Below, piece after piece: positions 44,023-44,325 of a stretch of 44,325 bases of DNA. The notes under the pieces were generated by a model, which was given only the letters and a program-made list of their open reading frames with translations, searched no databases and had not been told where the DNA came from. This DNA is from Planctomyces sp. (lineage in GTDB: Bacteria; Planctomycetota; Planctomycetia; Planctomycetales; Planctomycetaceae), in the NCBI GenBank assembly GCA_005778225.1, contig SXPC01000159.1:1-44325 (forward strand). Reading direction: 5' to 3'. The position numbers and the translations under genes were made by a program. Numbering within the stretch: position 1 is the first letter of the stretch; every line of letters starts with the position of its first letter.

Positions 44023-44325
44023 TTACTTCGAACGAGGTTCAACGCCGTGCAGGTGTCGAACATAGAAGTCTCGCCACTTCCGCCAAGCAGCTGGATTGGA
44101 CGTGCCGGACCCGTGCCCGCCGCCGGGGACGACGAGCATGTCGAAGTCCTTATTGGCTTTGAGCAAGGCATCGACGACCTGCATGGTCGAAGCCGGATCG
44201 ACATTCTCATCCTTCTCGCCCACGATCAGGAAGAGTTTGCCTTCCATTTTCTTGGCGCCGGTCACGTTGGACTGTTCGTCGTAGTGAGGGCCGATCGGCC
44301 AGCCCATCCACTGCTCGTTCCACCA
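44023..44325 (-). CDS. S9 family peptidase (dipeptidyl-peptidase IV type), C-terminal end
   Basis: Only the last ~100 residues are visible; the frame stays open to the window edge (on the minus strand, 5'-truncated). [20 protein letters not shown], then [20 protein letters not shown] and [20 protein letters not shown] are the C-terminal end of the alpha/beta-hydrolase domain of prolyl oligopeptidase/DPP-IV-like peptidases. The catalytic Asp (in DENVDP) and His (in GGGHGSG) are present; the Ser would lie outside. Such enzymes are usually exported in planctomycetes. Its end is marked by the hairpin at 43968-44004. Confidence 0.88.
   Translation of the reverse strand, partial: WWNEQWMGWPIGPHYDEQSNVTGAKKMEGKLFLIVGEKDENVDPASTMQVVDALLKANKDFDMLVVPGGGHGSGTSNPAAWRKWRDFYVRHLHGVEPRSK

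Overview
The window reads as a chromosomal segment of a planctomycete (Planctomycetota, probably Planctomycetales). I infer this from the gene families: two secreted PQQ-type beta-propeller proteins (one with EF-hands), a secreted sialate O-acetylesterase, an archaeal-type phosphoglycerate mutase, a small exported carboxypeptidase-regulatory-like protein, a secreted metalloprotease with an NPCBM domain, a Tat-exported chlorite-dismutase-like protein, and several exported proteins I cannot name. There are no tRNA, rRNA, CRISPR or prophage genes. The genes are mostly short transcription units separated by hairpin terminators and palindromic repeats.

Layout. 1-5.8 kb is accessory: a truncated DUF2326 (YydD-like, coiled-coil) gene, a DUF4303 gene, a REP-associated tyrosine transposase (RAYT) set among its own REP repeats, a PD-(D/E)XK-type nuclease, an exported unknown, a chlorite-dismutase-family protein and a DUF6228 protein. 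5.9-12.5 kb holds an HDOD regulator, a tiny membrane protein, a strongly structured RNA candidate with its own promoter and terminator (6S-like), a CstA-type transporter, a DUF309 gene behind a hairpin-rich intergenic region, and an EF-hand/PQQ propeller. 12.5-19.8 kb has lactonase, fmt, cysteine desulfurase, sialate esterase, apgM and a 43-residue zinc-ribbon gene. 20-28.7 kb has two exported unknowns, an ABC-F ATPase, a membrane protein, a RelE/ParE-type toxin-antitoxin pair, a second PQQ propeller and a conserved-looking unknown. 28.8-34.9 kb is a minus-strand cluster, prkA - Uma2 - DUF444 - unknown - spoVR: the PrkA/YeaH/SpoVR stress module with two extra genes. 35-44.3 kb has a Gly/His/Tyr-rich secreted protein behind a sigma-54-like promoter, a MarR-SDR-pirin-DoxX cluster with a shared operator-like motif, a sulfotransferase-fold protein, a PAS-AraC regulator facing a secreted metalloprotease, and the end of an S9 peptidase.

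The feature that unifies the window is the repeat content. At least four sequence families of short palindromes (eight loci) all begin with GTAG followed by a stem-loop, the signature used by RAYT transposases, and one RAYT gene sits between copies of one family. The other candidates for something new are the 6S-like RNA, the 43-residue zinc ribbon, the extended PrkA cluster and the shared MarR motif. All functional names come from reading motifs by eye; no database search was possible.
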